Shown: positions 52,359 through 60,646 of the stretch, piece by piece
Position numbering within the stretch: position 1 is the first letter of the stretch
Layout of the letters: each line of letters begins with the position of its first letter
Assembly: GCA_000702085.1 (NCBI GenBank)
Contig: JNKP01000001.1
Span: 124,001 to 188,000 of the forward strand
Reading direction: 5' to 3'
Source: Lachnospiraceae bacterium P6A3
GTDB taxonomy: Bacteria; Bacillota; Clostridia; Lachnospirales; Lachnospiraceae
DNA: 64,000 nucleotides
Notes under the pieces: model-generated
Told to the model about the DNA's origin: nothing
Database searches by the model: none
Seen by the model: only the letters and a program-made list of their open reading frames with translations
Program-made: the position numbers and the translations under genes

Positions 52359-54133
52359 TATTCCTCAACGGGAATGCAGGCAAGGTGGAGCTCGTCAAGC
52401 TGATGCTGTGATACGGCTGAAGGAGCATCCATCATAACATCCTGCGCATTTTTGTTCATGGGGAATGTAATAACTTCGCGGATCGACTCTTCGCCGGTGA
52501 GAAGCATTATCATTCTGTCGACTCCGGGTGCAGCTCCGGCATGAGGAGGTGCTCCGTAAGTAAACGCATTGTACATAGCAGGGAACTTAGCCTTAACTTC
52601 AGCTTCTCCGAGACGTACAAGTTCGAATGCTTTGACCATGATCTCGGGATCGTGATTTCTTACGGCGCCCGATGCGGACTCATATCCGTTGATGACAAGG
52701 TCATACTGGTTAGCCATTATATCGAGAGGATCCATCTCTCCTCTTTCTGCTTTTTCAAGAGTCTCAAGTCCGCCTACGGGCATTGAGAAAGGATTGTGGC
52801 AAAACTCCAGCTCGCCGGATTCTTCTCCGATCTCATACATGGGGAAATCAACGATCCAGCAAAAGCTGTACTGCTCTTTATCCATGTGCTCGGGGCAAAG
52901 AGTACCGAGCTTGGTACGAAGAACGCCTGCAGTCTTAAGTGAGGCGGCTTTGGGACCGGCTGCAAGACCTACGAAGCATCCGTTCTCAAGACCGAGCTTG
53001 GAGATTACTTCGTCCTTGATTGGCTGTAAGAACTTGGCGATGCCGCCTACAATCTCACCGTTTTCATCCACTCTGAACCAGCAGGTCTTTCTTGCGGTCT
53101 GAACCTCAACATCGGCCACAAGCTGATCGATCTGTTTTCTTGTAGCGTTAAATCCGGTAACCACAACAGCCTCAATGCACTGTCCCTTGAAAGGCTCGAA
53201 ATCTATTCCACCGAGGACATCCGTTACATCCTTTAGCTCAAGGTCGATTCTGAGGTCAGGCTTATCGGAACCGTACTTCTCCATTGCCTCTCTGAAAGGA
53301 ATTCTCTTAAAGGGAGCGGGAGTTATGCGGTCGTAAATTCCATATTTTTTGAATACGGGAACAAGAACCTTCTCAAGTACTCCGAGGACATCGTCCTGAG
53401 ATGCGAAAGCCATCTCCATATCCATCTGATAGAACTCACCGGGAGTACGGTCTCCTCTCGCATCCTCATCTCTGAAACAGGGTGCGATCTGGAAATAACG
53501 GTCGAATCCGGAAGTCATCAGAAGCTGCTTGAACTGCTGAGGAGCCTGGGGAAGCGCATAGAACTTGCCGGGATGCTTTCTTGCGGGAACAAGATAGTCT
53601 CTAGCTCCTTCGGGTGATGATGCGGTAAGGATGGGAGTTGTGATCTCCAGGAATCCTTCCTCAGTCATAGCCTTTCTGAGCTCCGCAACAACATTGCATC
53701 TGAGGACAATATTCTTCTTAACCTCGGGATTTCTGAGGTCAAGATATCTGTACTTAAGTCTGGTAGCTTCGTCGGCTTCCTTGGATCTGTTGATCTCGAA
53801 AGGAAGCTCCGCATTTCTGTTCTTGCCGAGAACCTTAACGGAATCGGGAACAACCTCGATATCTCCGGTAGGGATCTTGTCATTCTTGTTGCTTCTGATC
53901 CTTACTTTACCGGTGATCTGAACGGTTGATTCCTTGGTAATATTCTTGAATGCGGAAACCATCTCTTCGGTCTCTGCAACGAGCTGGGTGATTCCGTAAA
54001 AATCTCTTAAGATGATGAAGGAAAGATTTCCTCCGACTTCTCTTACATTCTCAACCCATCCGCAAAGAGTTACTTCCTTGCCCTCGTCGGAGCTTCTAAG
54101 TTCTCCGCAGTTATGTGTTCTTGACTGTATCAT
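52358..54133 (-). CDS. aspS: Aspartyl-tRNA synthetase
   Basis: A class II synthetase of 591 residues, the bacterial long form with the GAD insertion. It begins RTHNCGELRSSDEGKEVTLC with the OB anticodon-binding domain; the catalytic domain includes FRDEDARGDRTPGEF (motif 2) and PGVDRMIMLL (motif 3). It overlaps hisS by four bases, a common pair in Firmicutes. Whether it also charges Asn cannot be judged here. Confidence 0.96.
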   Translation of the reverse strand: MIQSRTHNCGELRSSDEGKEVTLCGWVENVREVGGNLSFIILRDFYGITQLVAETEEMVSAFKNITKESTVQITGKVRIRSNKNDKIPTGDIEVVPDSVKVLGKNRNAELPFEINRSKEADEATRLKYRYLDLRNPEVKKNIVLRCNVVAELRKAMTEEGFLEITTPILTASSPEGARDYLVPARKHPGKFYALPQAPQQFKQLLMTSGFDRYFQIAPCFRDEDARGDRTPGEFYQMDMEMAFASQDDVLGVLEKVLVPVFKKYGIYDRITPAPFKRIPFREAMEKYGSDKPDLRIDLELKDVTDVLGGIDFEPFKGQCIEAVVVTGFNATRKQIDQLVADVEVQTARKTCWFRVDENGEIVGGIAKFLQPIKDEVISKLGLENGCFVGLAAGPKAASLKTAGVLRTKLGTLCPEHMDKEQYSFCWIVDFPMYEIGEESGELEFCHNPFSMPVGGLETLEKAERGEMDPLDIMANQYDLVINGYESASGAVRNHDPEIMVKAFELVRLGEAEVKAKFPAMYNAFTYGAPPHAGAAPGVDRMIMLLTGEESIREVITFPMNKNAQDVMMDAPSAVSQHQLDELHLACIPVEE

Positions 54134-55389
54134 TTCAGTGCCTCCCTGTAGAAGTCCTCAAACTCCGTATAGCCTGCTTTAGTAAGCTGCTCTTTCTGGA
54201 ACTTCTTATTCTTATTCATTCTGACGGTAAGGATCTTCTTACCGGTTTTTCTCTCTTCGGCCGCCTTGGAAAGGATCTCGCTGAGACGCTCTCCGGATAT
54301 TCCTTTTTCGATGAGATAAGCTTTTCCGTCTCCGCTTCCGGGAACCTTGAATCCCTTCTCGGTAAGAAGAAGTACGATTCTTTCGAATCCGATGGAGAAT
54401 CCGCATGCGGGAACGCTCTGTCCGGTAAACTTGCCTACCATCTCATCGTATCTTCCGCCTCCTCCGCAGCTTCCGCCGAACTCGGGGATTGCTATCTCAA
54501 AAATAGTACCGGTATAGTATGACATTCCTCTTACAAGAGTGGGATCGAATACCATCTTAAAATCGGCCTGCTTTGATGCATCTACGGCAGTGATTATCTC
54601 TTCAAGATTGGTAACGGGATCCTTGGCAAGTTCTTCGCCCACGGTATCCATAATGCTCTTAAGAGACGCTTCACCGTTAACCGCTTTGTTTAAGAGATCT
54701 GCGTACTTATCAACGGTCTCAGCAGCATATCCGTTCTCAAGAAGCTCTGCTTTAACGCCGTCAATTCCGATCTTATCCATCTTGTCGATGGTGATGAACA
54801 CGGAATCGTAATCGCTCTCCGCAAATCCTGCCCACTGAGCCATGGCTTTAAGGAGCCTTCTGTCATTGATCCTGATCTCAAAGCCCTTAAAATCCAGCTT
54901 TCCGAGAGTCGAGGTCGTAGCAAGGATAAGCTCGATCTCCGCAAGGTTATCAGCTTCACCGAGGATATCGATGTCGCACTGCATGAACTGTCTGTAACGT
55001 CCTCTCTGGGGACGGTCCGCTCTCCACACATTGCCCATCTGAAGTGCCTTGAAGGGAGCCGGAAGGGTTGCGGAATTATTGGAATAGTATCTTACAAGAG
55101 GAACGGTAAGATCATAACGAAGTCCCGAATCAACCAGATCATCCTGAGTCTGTGCGGTCTCGAGATTAAGCTTCTCACCTCTTTTAAGGATCCTGAAGAT
55201 GAGCTTCTCGTTATCTCCGCCGGACTTGGATGTAAGATTTTCGATGGTCTCGACGCAAGGTGTTTCGATTCTCGTAAAACCGAATCCCGCGTAAGTTTCG
55301 CTTATTACTTTCTGTACGTACTCCCTGATGGCCATCTCCTCGGGAAGTATATCTTTCATACCCGTAACGGGCTTCTTGTTAAGTGCCAT
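54130..55389 (-). CDS. hisS: Histidyl-tRNA synthetase
   Basis: A class II synthetase of 419 residues. Motif 1 region IETPCVETIENL, motif 2 with MGNVWRADRPQRGRYREFMQ-like sequence (RGRYRQFMQCDIDILG), the His A loop RGMSYYTGTIFE and motif 3 ACGFSIGFERI are present. The ATG at 55389 gives the normal start MALNKKPVTGMKDILP and has GAGG before it; the ATG at 55404 lies ahead of that site. It heads the hisS-aspS-PPTase-exporter operon with its own promoter. Confidence 0.95.
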   Translation of the reverse strand: MALNKKPVTGMKDILPEEMAIREYVQKVISETYAGFGFTRIETPCVETIENLTSKSGGDNEKLIFRILKRGEKLNLETAQTQDDLVDSGLRYDLTVPLVRYYSNNSATLPAPFKALQMGNVWRADRPQRGRYRQFMQCDIDILGEADNLAEIELILATTSTLGKLDFKGFEIRINDRRLLKAMAQWAGFAESDYDSVFITIDKMDKIGIDGVKAELLENGYAAETVDKYADLLNKAVNGEASLKSIMDTVGEELAKDPVTNLEEIITAVDASKQADFKMVFDPTLVRGMSYYTGTIFEIAIPEFGGSCGGGGRYDEMVGKFTGQSVPACGFSIGFERIVLLLTEKGFKVPGSGDGKAYLIEKGISGERLSEILSKAAEERKTGKKILTVRMNKNKKFQKEQLTKAGYTEFEDFYREALK

Positions 55390-55423
55390 AGCAGTCCTCT
55401 TCATCTAAACATAAGAAATAATA

Positions 55424-55445
55424 CCGGAAGATCCCATTCTTCCGG
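55424..55445 (-). promoter_or_regulatory. Leader hairpin upstream of hisS
   Basis: CCGGAAGA and TCTTCCGG form a perfect 8-bp stem around a 6-base loop, within the first bases of the predicted hisS transcript. It could stabilise the 5' end, or serve as a weak terminator for the upstream membrane protein gene; no T-run follows and no T-box motif was seen. Confidence 0.55.
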
Positions 55446-55457
55446 ATAATCCTTAAA

Positions 55458-55486
55458 ATATTAGCATAAAATCAGTATTCATGCAA
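55458..55486 (-). promoter_or_regulatory. hisS promoter with extended -10
   Basis: TTGCAT (55486-55481), a 17-base spacer ending TTTATGC and TAATAT (55463-55458). The same TTTATGCTAATAT block occurs in the amino acid transporter promoter at 59192. Confidence 0.7.
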
Positions 55487-55499
55487 TGAAAACGGGGGT

Positions 55500-56171
55500 T
55501 TAAACATCACAGACAAAGGAATAAAGAATAACCGCCGGAACGGCAAATCCGATGGCGCCCAAAATGTCGGTAATCCAGTTTGCTCCACAGACGGTTCTGA
55601 GGATTATGCCAAGGATAAGTACGGAAATGCAGAGTATGCGAAGGATAAGAACAAGCCTTTTCCTCTCTTCCAGGAAATAACCGGTCAGATATATGCAGCT
55701 GCACATGGAAATAATGATGAGAAACGTATTTCCGCAGGGAAAAGAAACCACAAGCGCGCTCTTGGGATGAACGGATACGGGGGCATAGCTTACGGAAATT
55801 CCCGTTACGATCTTCCATACGATAAGTGCGAGAATATAAAGAAGAAATGTGGCAAAGATACTCTTGTCCACATCATTTATATCACGGTACTTAATAAGAT
55901 CTTTAATTCCCAGAGACATCCAGAAAAGGCAGGCAAGCACCGAAATAACGCCGAGAATCTCGGTAAAGACATAAAGAGACCTGAAATATCCTCCCGCCAC
56001 GTCATATTCGAACAAGCCTCTGAATGCATTGTTCAGAGCATGCAGATTGATACTCCCAAGATCTCCGATGGGAACACCCGCTTCATACTTAAGGGCGATA
56101 ACAAGGATTACCCCATAGAGGAAGCACCATATACATATTACCCACTTAACTGATTTTGACATGATATTCAT
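55500..56171 (-). CDS. PAP2-fold membrane protein lacking catalytic histidines
   Basis: The product (223 residues from the ATG at 56171, which AGGGG precedes; a longer start at 56183 is possible) has about six membrane helices. The last third resembles PAP2 lipid phosphatases: SFPCGNTFLI takes the place of the family PSGH motif and LRTVCGANWITDILG the place of SRxxxxxHxxxD. In both, the catalytic His is Asn. The Arg and Asp of the last motif remain. It is therefore probably not an active phosphatase by the known mechanism, but may still bind a lipid phosphate. It is encoded just upstream of hisS, with its own weak ribosome site. Confidence 0.6.
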   Translation of the reverse strand: MNIMSKSVKWVICIWCFLYGVILVIALKYEAGVPIGDLGSINLHALNNAFRGLFEYDVAGGYFRSLYVFTEILGVISVLACLFWMSLGIKDLIKYRDINDVDKSIFATFLLYILALIVWKIVTGISVSYAPVSVHPKSALVVSFPCGNTFLIIISMCSCIYLTGYFLEERKRLVLILRILCISVLILGIILRTVCGANWITDILGAIGFAVPAVILYSFVCDV

Positions 56172-56309
56172 TGTACCCCTCATATCTTTTTCCTGTCAAA
56201 ATGACAAAAAACGGATTAAACCTCACATGGTTTCTATTGATTCGGTGCCTGCAAAAACATACAATAGTTAATTGGAAATACTGGACACGTAATACCACGG
56301 GAGATACCA

Positions 56310-56894
56310 ATGGAAAAACTGATTTACGGAGATACCGATCTTTATTATGCCTTGCTGGAGGAAGGGGATGTATGTCCCAACTGCGGAAAAGAATTAATTC
56401 CGATTCCCTTTTTCGGAGGCGATGTTTCCTGTATTCATAAAAAACTTGACCGCAGTGTGATGGAAGACAAAAAGATCGAGACTAAGACTTACGGCGACTG
56501 GGTCAAATGCTGGGGCGGTTATTGCTCCCATTGTGCGGAAAGCTACCAGAACGATTCCGGCAGAAAACTTGATGAAGTTTTAAAAAGCATTAAGATGCTT
56601 TCGATCTTTATCGGCCTTGCTGTTTTAGGGTTTGTGGGAGTTGCTCTCACGGATATTCTTCCGTTCCAGATCCTTCTTTACATAGGCTTGTGCGGATTGA
56701 TGCCGTACACCATCATCACAATAGGAAACGTTGTAGGATACACATCCCGCAAAAAATACGTTGAACCCACCATGGAACAGCTTGAAGCGAACCTCATTGA
56801 GGCATGCAACAGCAGATACAACCGCGGAGCTCTAATGGGAATAATAGAAAAAGATATGTTTTTCGCACCGAAATCGGTGCTGAAAGAAAAATAA
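56310..56894 (+). CDS. Zinc-ribbon membrane protein of unknown function
   Basis: The 194-residue protein has a split zinc ribbon (CPNC at 22-25; CSHC at about 73-76), two membrane helices (about 95-115 and 120-145) and a short cytoplasmic tail. I do not recognise the family. It is a single gene between divergent and convergent neighbours and ends at a clear hairpin terminator, so it is its own transcription unit. Confidence 0.65.
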   Translation: MEKLIYGDTDLYYALLEEGDVCPNCGKELIPIPFFGGDVSCIHKKLDRSVMEDKKIETKTYGDWVKCWGGYCSHCAESYQNDSGRKLDEVLKSIKMLSIFIGLAVLGFVGVALTDILPFQILLYIGLCGLMPYTIITIGNVVGYTSRKKYVEPTMEQLEANLIEACNSRYNRGALMGIIEKDMFFAPKSVLKEK

Positions 56895-56898
56895 TAAA

Positions 56899-56921
56899 GG
56901 GGACGGTTACGTCCCCATTTT
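56899..56921. terminator. Bidirectional terminator
   Basis: GGGGACG (56899-56905) and CGTCCCC (56910-56916) form a 7-bp stem with the loop GTTA, followed by ATTTTT. It lies between converging stop codons (56894 and 56925). The GGGGACG core links it to the repeats at 2041, 32374 and 33911. Confidence 0.85.
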
Positions 56922-56924
56922 TCA

Positions 56925-57680
56925 TCAATTACCGTTTAGTCTTCCCATGAAAGCCTTAAGTCTCTCATCATCCGATGAGAACAGTTCATGAGGCGATCCC
57001 TGGGCACGGATAACTCCGTTTTCCATGAAGATGATACGATCCGATACATCTTTGGCAAAGTTCATTTCATGGGTAACTATTATCATGGTCATATGTAATG
57101 CGGCAAGATCTCTTATAACCTTGAGAACTTCTCCGGTAAGTTCGGGATCAAGCGCCGACGTAGGTTCATCGAAAAATAAAACCTTGGGTTCAAGAGCCAG
57201 AGCTCTTGCAATGGATACTCTCTGCTGCTGACCTCCGGAAAGCTGGCAGGGATAATTTTTTGCCTTATCGCCGAGTCCCAGTTTTTCAAGGCATTCCATA
57301 GCCTTCTTCTCTGCTTCCGCCTTGCTTCTTCCCGCTATCATCTGAGGCTCCGCAACGTTTTTAAGTACGGTATAGTGAGGAAACAGATTGAAATTCTGGA
57401 ACACAAGTCCGAATGTCTTTCTGATCTCTTTAAGTTCCGCTGCGGGCGCGTAAACCACTTTGCCGTCTATCTCGTTAGCAGCATATTTTCCCGCATAGGA
57501 CAGCGTTCCTCCGTCCATGGTTTCCAGCATGCATGCGCATCTTAAGAAAGTCGATTTACCGGAACCGGAAGGACCGATTACGGATACAACCTCTCCCTCA
57601 TCCACGTAAAGTGAAATACCCTTAAGTATCTCTTCACCGTCAAAGCTCTTTCTGCAATTTTCAACCTTTAATAATTCCAT
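56925..57680 (-). CDS. Polar amino acid ABC transporter, ATP-binding protein
   Basis: The 251-residue ATPase has Walker A GPSGSGKST, Q-loop FQNFNLFPH, signature LSGGQQQRV and Walker B VLFFDEPTSALD, and matches the GlnQ/HisP group. It powers uptake of a polar amino acid with the permease and binding protein encoded just upstream (3-bp and 3-bp gaps). The specificity is not readable. A 22-residue stretch after DGGTLSYAG is longer than usual. Confidence 0.92.
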   Translation of the reverse strand: MELLKVENCRKSFDGEEILKGISLYVDEGEVVSVIGPSGSGKSTFLRCACMLETMDGGTLSYAGKYAANEIDGKVVYAPAAELKEIRKTFGLVFQNFNLFPHYTVLKNVAEPQMIAGRSKAEAEKKAMECLEKLGLGDKAKNYPCQLSGGQQQRVSIARALALEPKVLFFDEPTSALDPELTGEVLKVIRDLAALHMTMIIVTHEMNFAKDVSDRIIFMENGVIRAQGSPHELFSSDDERLKAFMGRLNGN

Positions 57681-57683
57681 AAG

Positions 57684-58337
57684 TTAAATCTTGTAGTAGT
57701 CATATTTTTTCTCAACCTTCTTGCAGATAATGGCAACGATAAAGTTGAAAATGTAATAGAAAACTCCCGCGGCCATCAGAGGCATGAGGCTGGCTTCCTT
57801 GGCTGCTATCTGCTTTGCCATGGTAAACATCTCCGCTGTAGCTATGGCAAAAGAAAGAGATGTGTCCTTAACCAGAGTAATGATCTCGTTGGTCATTGCG
57901 GGAAGTACTCTTTTAAACATCTGAGGCATTACGATCAAAACAAAGGTCTGGAATCCGGAATATCCGAGAATCTGGGCAGCCTCATACTGACCCTTGGGAA
58001 TGGACTGTATGCCGGATCTGTAGATCTCCGCAAAATAAGCCGCATAGTTAAGCGAGAATGCGATTATTACGGCAATAAAACGATACCCTGCCGTTACATT
58101 TATTCCGAACCCGTAAAAAGGCAGGAAATAAATAACGATGATCTGAAGCATAAGCGGTGTGCCTCTCATTACGGAGATATAAACTCCGGCTATGGCTGAA
58201 AGCACCTTATGCTTGCTCATCCTTGCAAGGGCTATCGGTAAACCGAGCGGTATGGAAAACAGCAGTGTCAGCAAAAAGATCGACACCGTAACTCCCATAC
58301 CGCTCATAAGTTTTAGAAATATAACTTCTAACGTCAT
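57684..58337 (-). CDS. Polar amino acid ABC transporter, permease
   Basis: The 217-residue permease has about five membrane helices and the HisM/GlnP-type signature: YISVMRGTPLMLQIIVIYF near residue 53, and the EAA loop EAAQILGYSGFQTFVLIVMPQ that docks on the ATPase. It is the only permease gene of the operon, so a homodimer is likely. Confidence 0.92.
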   Translation of the reverse strand: MTLEVIFLKLMSGMGVTVSIFLLTLLFSIPLGLPIALARMSKHKVLSAIAGVYISVMRGTPLMLQIIVIYFLPFYGFGINVTAGYRFIAVIIAFSLNYAAYFAEIYRSGIQSIPKGQYEAAQILGYSGFQTFVLIVMPQMFKRVLPAMTNEIITLVKDTSLSFAIATAEMFTMAKQIAAKEASLMPLMAAGVFYYIFNFIVAIICKKVEKKYDYYKI

Positions 58338-58340
58338 GAA

Positions 58341-59129
58341 TTACTTTCCAAGGCAAAGAGATTCGGGAATACCGAAATCAGCATACTTATCGGCAATCTG
58401 AGCAAGAGTTCCGTCGGCAGCCATCTCATTAAGGGTAGCCTGAACCTTGTCTCTGAGCTCGGTATTTCCAAGCTTAAATCCTACTGCGTACTGCTCGGTG
58501 GCAAGCTGCTCGTCAAGGATAACAAAGCCGCCGTCGGTCTGTCCGAGAAGGTAGTTTGCAACTCCGATATCAATGCAGACAGCATCAAGAACACCCTGCT
58601 TAAGATCAAGATAAGCGGTGTTGTAATCGCCGTACTGGGTAAGGCTTGCGAAGGTAGCTGCAAGATCTGCAGAATCGCCTTCAAGAGCTGCAAGTGCGGA
58701 AGAATCCTTCTGAACACCTACGTTCTTGTCTGCAAGGTCTTCAAGGCTTGAGATTCCGCTGCCCTCTGCTACGATAACTACCTGGCTGTTGTCTACATAA
58801 GGATCGGTGAAGGTGTACTGCTCTTCACGTCCGTTCATGGTAAATCCGTTCCAGATACAGTCAATGGTGCCTGAATTAAGCTCTGCATCCTTTGCATCCC
58901 AGTCGATGGGCTGCTTTACAAGCTCCCATCCGTTACGCCTGCAAACTTCCTCAGCAAGCTCAAGGTCGAATCCGGTGTACTCTCCGTTGTCGTCCATATA
59001 GCCGTAAGGAGGGAATTCAGCGTCGAATCCTACGGTAAAGGTTGACTCATGAATAGGGCCGCAGGCAGTGATAAATCCTGCGGTCAGAACTCCGCACATG
59101 AGGGTTGCCAAAATCTTACTCTTTTTCAT
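58341..59129 (-). CDS. Polar amino acid ABC transporter, substrate-binding lipoprotein
   Basis: The 262-residue protein has a lipoprotein signal peptide with lipobox FITAC (Cys 23), then the binding fold of the SBP_bac_3 family: TVGFDAEFPPYGYMDDNGEYTGFDLELAEEV at the start and a C-terminal DGTLAQIADKYADFG. The ligand is a polar or acidic amino acid by family; R and D residues of the pocket cannot be assigned. It is first in the operon with its own promoter and a leader hairpin. Confidence 0.92.
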   Translation of the reverse strand: MKKSKILATLMCGVLTAGFITACGPIHESTFTVGFDAEFPPYGYMDDNGEYTGFDLELAEEVCRRNGWELVKQPIDWDAKDAELNSGTIDCIWNGFTMNGREEQYTFTDPYVDNSQVVIVAEGSGISSLEDLADKNVGVQKDSSALAALEGDSADLAATFASLTQYGDYNTAYLDLKQGVLDAVCIDIGVANYLLGQTDGGFVILDEQLATEQYAVGFKLGNTELRDKVQATLNEMAADGTLAQIADKYADFGIPESLCLGK

Positions 59130-59153
59130 AAATAAATACTCCTCATAATCAAT

Positions 59154-59172
59154 TCTACTTTAACAAAGTAGA
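59154..59172 (-). promoter_or_regulatory. Leader hairpin of the amino acid transporter operon
   Basis: TCTACTTT (59154-59161) and AAAGTAGA (59165-59172) form a perfect inverted repeat with a 3-base loop, in the predicted 5' leader before the ribosome site. It could be an operator or a stabilising hairpin. Confidence 0.55.
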
Positions 59173-59191
59173 GTAATAAAAAATCTTTAAG

Positions 59192-59220
59192 ATATTAGCA
59201 TAAATAGAGACACCTTGCAA
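59192..59220 (-). promoter_or_regulatory. Promoter of the amino acid transporter operon
   Basis: TTGCAA (59220-59215), a 17-base spacer ending TTTATGC and TAATAT (59197-59192), with TG of an extended -10. Confidence 0.7.
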
Positions 59221-59270
59221 TTATCGGAAGGGATTTACCGCCGAATATTAACGAAACCTGTAAAAAGGGT

Positions 59271-59276
59271 TATAAT
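59271..59276 (+). promoter_or_regulatory. -10 site of the GGEEF gene
   Basis: A perfect TATAAT lies 33 bases before the ATG at 59310; TTAACG at 59248-59253 stands 17 bases upstream as a weak -35. Confidence 0.6.
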
Positions 59277-59309
59277 ATTTCGTGGTTTTCGAAATTCGGA
59301 GGATTTGTT

Positions 59310-60611
59310 ATGGCAAAAACACTGGATGATTTTACCTTACAGGACGCTGCTTCTTTCATAGAAAGAGGTATAGATGCTATCGTTTTGGTCGATTCGGAAT
59401 CGGACACTTACAAAACCCTTGTCAAAAAAGGAATGTTCACCGATTTTATCGACGATGCGGGCAGCTACAATGCTCTGACCCAAAAACTCTGGTTTCACCT
59501 TAAGGGCAGTCAGGATACCGAGGTTACCGAAGATTATCAGGTATTTATACCCAGATTCGGTAAATTCAAAGGGAAATACAGCCGCAGACTTAAGCTGTAT
59601 AAAGATGAAACCCCTCACTCCGTCCAAATGACCATAACTCCTTACGAGGATAATTTCTATCTTCTTATTCTCTATGAGCTGGATTCCAGCGAATACATGA
59701 AAGAGTTTCTGACCTACGAGAAGGTCAACACGATCCAGAATACATATCTCTTCTCCATGTATATAGATCTGTTCAAGGACACTACTTCCAGCATCAGCAT
59801 CACCGAAATTTCCGACGATACAATGGAAGCCGAGATCAAATATTCCCAGTGGAGAATGATGATTGTCAACATGATCTGGCCCGACGACCGGCCTCTCTTC
59901 CTGGAAAGGACGGATCCGGATTATCTTAAAAAGACATTGCAGCCCGGGCGTACGTCTTCTTTTGACTGTCTGATGAAAAATCTGGAAGGCAAATACATCT
60001 GGGTAAAACTTACATTCTCACGTTCGGAGACCAATAACAGCGAGGAGGATTTCCGTTACGTCTTCATGGTTCAGGACATCAACGAAAACTCCATGCAGCT
60101 GATGTCCACGTTAAAAAAATACGAAGAACTTGCTTCCAAGGACACTCTTACCGACATTTTCAATCATGGAAGAATCGAGACCGAGATACACAATGCAATC
60201 GAGATAGTCGGACGAACCGACAGAAAAGTTTCGATGATGATGTTCGACATCGACTACTTCAAGACTGTCAACGACAGCTTCGGACATGCGGTAGGCGATA
60301 TAACCCTTAAGCATTTTGCTTTTATGATCAAAGAATATTTTGCCAAGAAGAATGTTGTTGTCGGCAGATGGGGCGGCGAGGAATTTGTTGCGGTATGTTA
60401 TGACACCGATTCCTCCAAAGCATACGGATATGCCGAAGATATCAGAAAAAAAGTTCAGGAAGAAGATTTCAATGTAGCCGGAAACATTACGGTAAGTTCC
60501 GGTGTTACGGAAATACTCAAAGAAGATGAATTCGAGAATGCTTTCGACAGAATGGACAAGGCTTTATACGAATCCAAGTCCGGCGGAAGAAATAAAGTAA
60601 CCGCAAAATAA
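59310..60611 (+). CDS. Cytoplasmic diguanylate cyclase (GGEEF)
   Basis: The 433-residue protein has no membrane helix. Residues 1-140 form an unrecognised N-terminal domain, about 160-270 a PAS-like domain (the segment YSQWRMMIVNMIWPDDRPLFLER and later YIWVKLTF), and the rest a GGDEF domain starting KDTLTDIFNHGRIET. The active site is RWGGEEFVAV, a functional variant, so it likely makes cyclic di-GMP. No RxxD inhibitory site is present five residues before it (KKNV there). A GGAGG site precedes the ATG. It stands alone between the transporter and hemZ. Confidence 0.85.
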   Translation: MAKTLDDFTLQDAASFIERGIDAIVLVDSESDTYKTLVKKGMFTDFIDDAGSYNALTQKLWFHLKGSQDTEVTEDYQVFIPRFGKFKGKYSRRLKLYKDETPHSVQMTITPYEDNFYLLILYELDSSEYMKEFLTYEKVNTIQNTYLFSMYIDLFKDTTSSISITEISDDTMEAEIKYSQWRMMIVNMIWPDDRPLFLERTDPDYLKKTLQPGRTSSFDCLMKNLEGKYIWVKLTFSRSETNNSEEDFRYVFMVQDINENSMQLMSTLKKYEELASKDTLTDIFNHGRIETEIHNAIEIVGRTDRKVSMMMFDIDYFKTVNDSFGHAVGDITLKHFAFMIKEYFAKKNVVVGRWGGEEFVAVCYDTDSSKAYGYAEDIRKKVQEEDFNVAGNITVSSGVTEILKEDEFENAFDRMDKALYESKSGGRNKVTAK

Positions 60612-60616
60612 AACAT

Positions 60617-60646
60617 AACCGGGAGGTAAACGCCTCCCGGTTTTTT
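60617..60646. terminator. Rho-independent terminator
   Basis: AACCGGGAGG (60617-60626) and CCTCCCGGTT (60633-60642) form a perfect 10-bp stem followed by TTTT, right after the GGEEF gene; it also faces the hemZ end. Confidence 0.9.

Noticed and set aside
59154-59220. T-box or other riboswitch before the amino acid transporter or hisS
   Set aside because: Only single short hairpins are present; there is no T-box sequence, specifier loop or known riboswitch core, and the leaders are too short.
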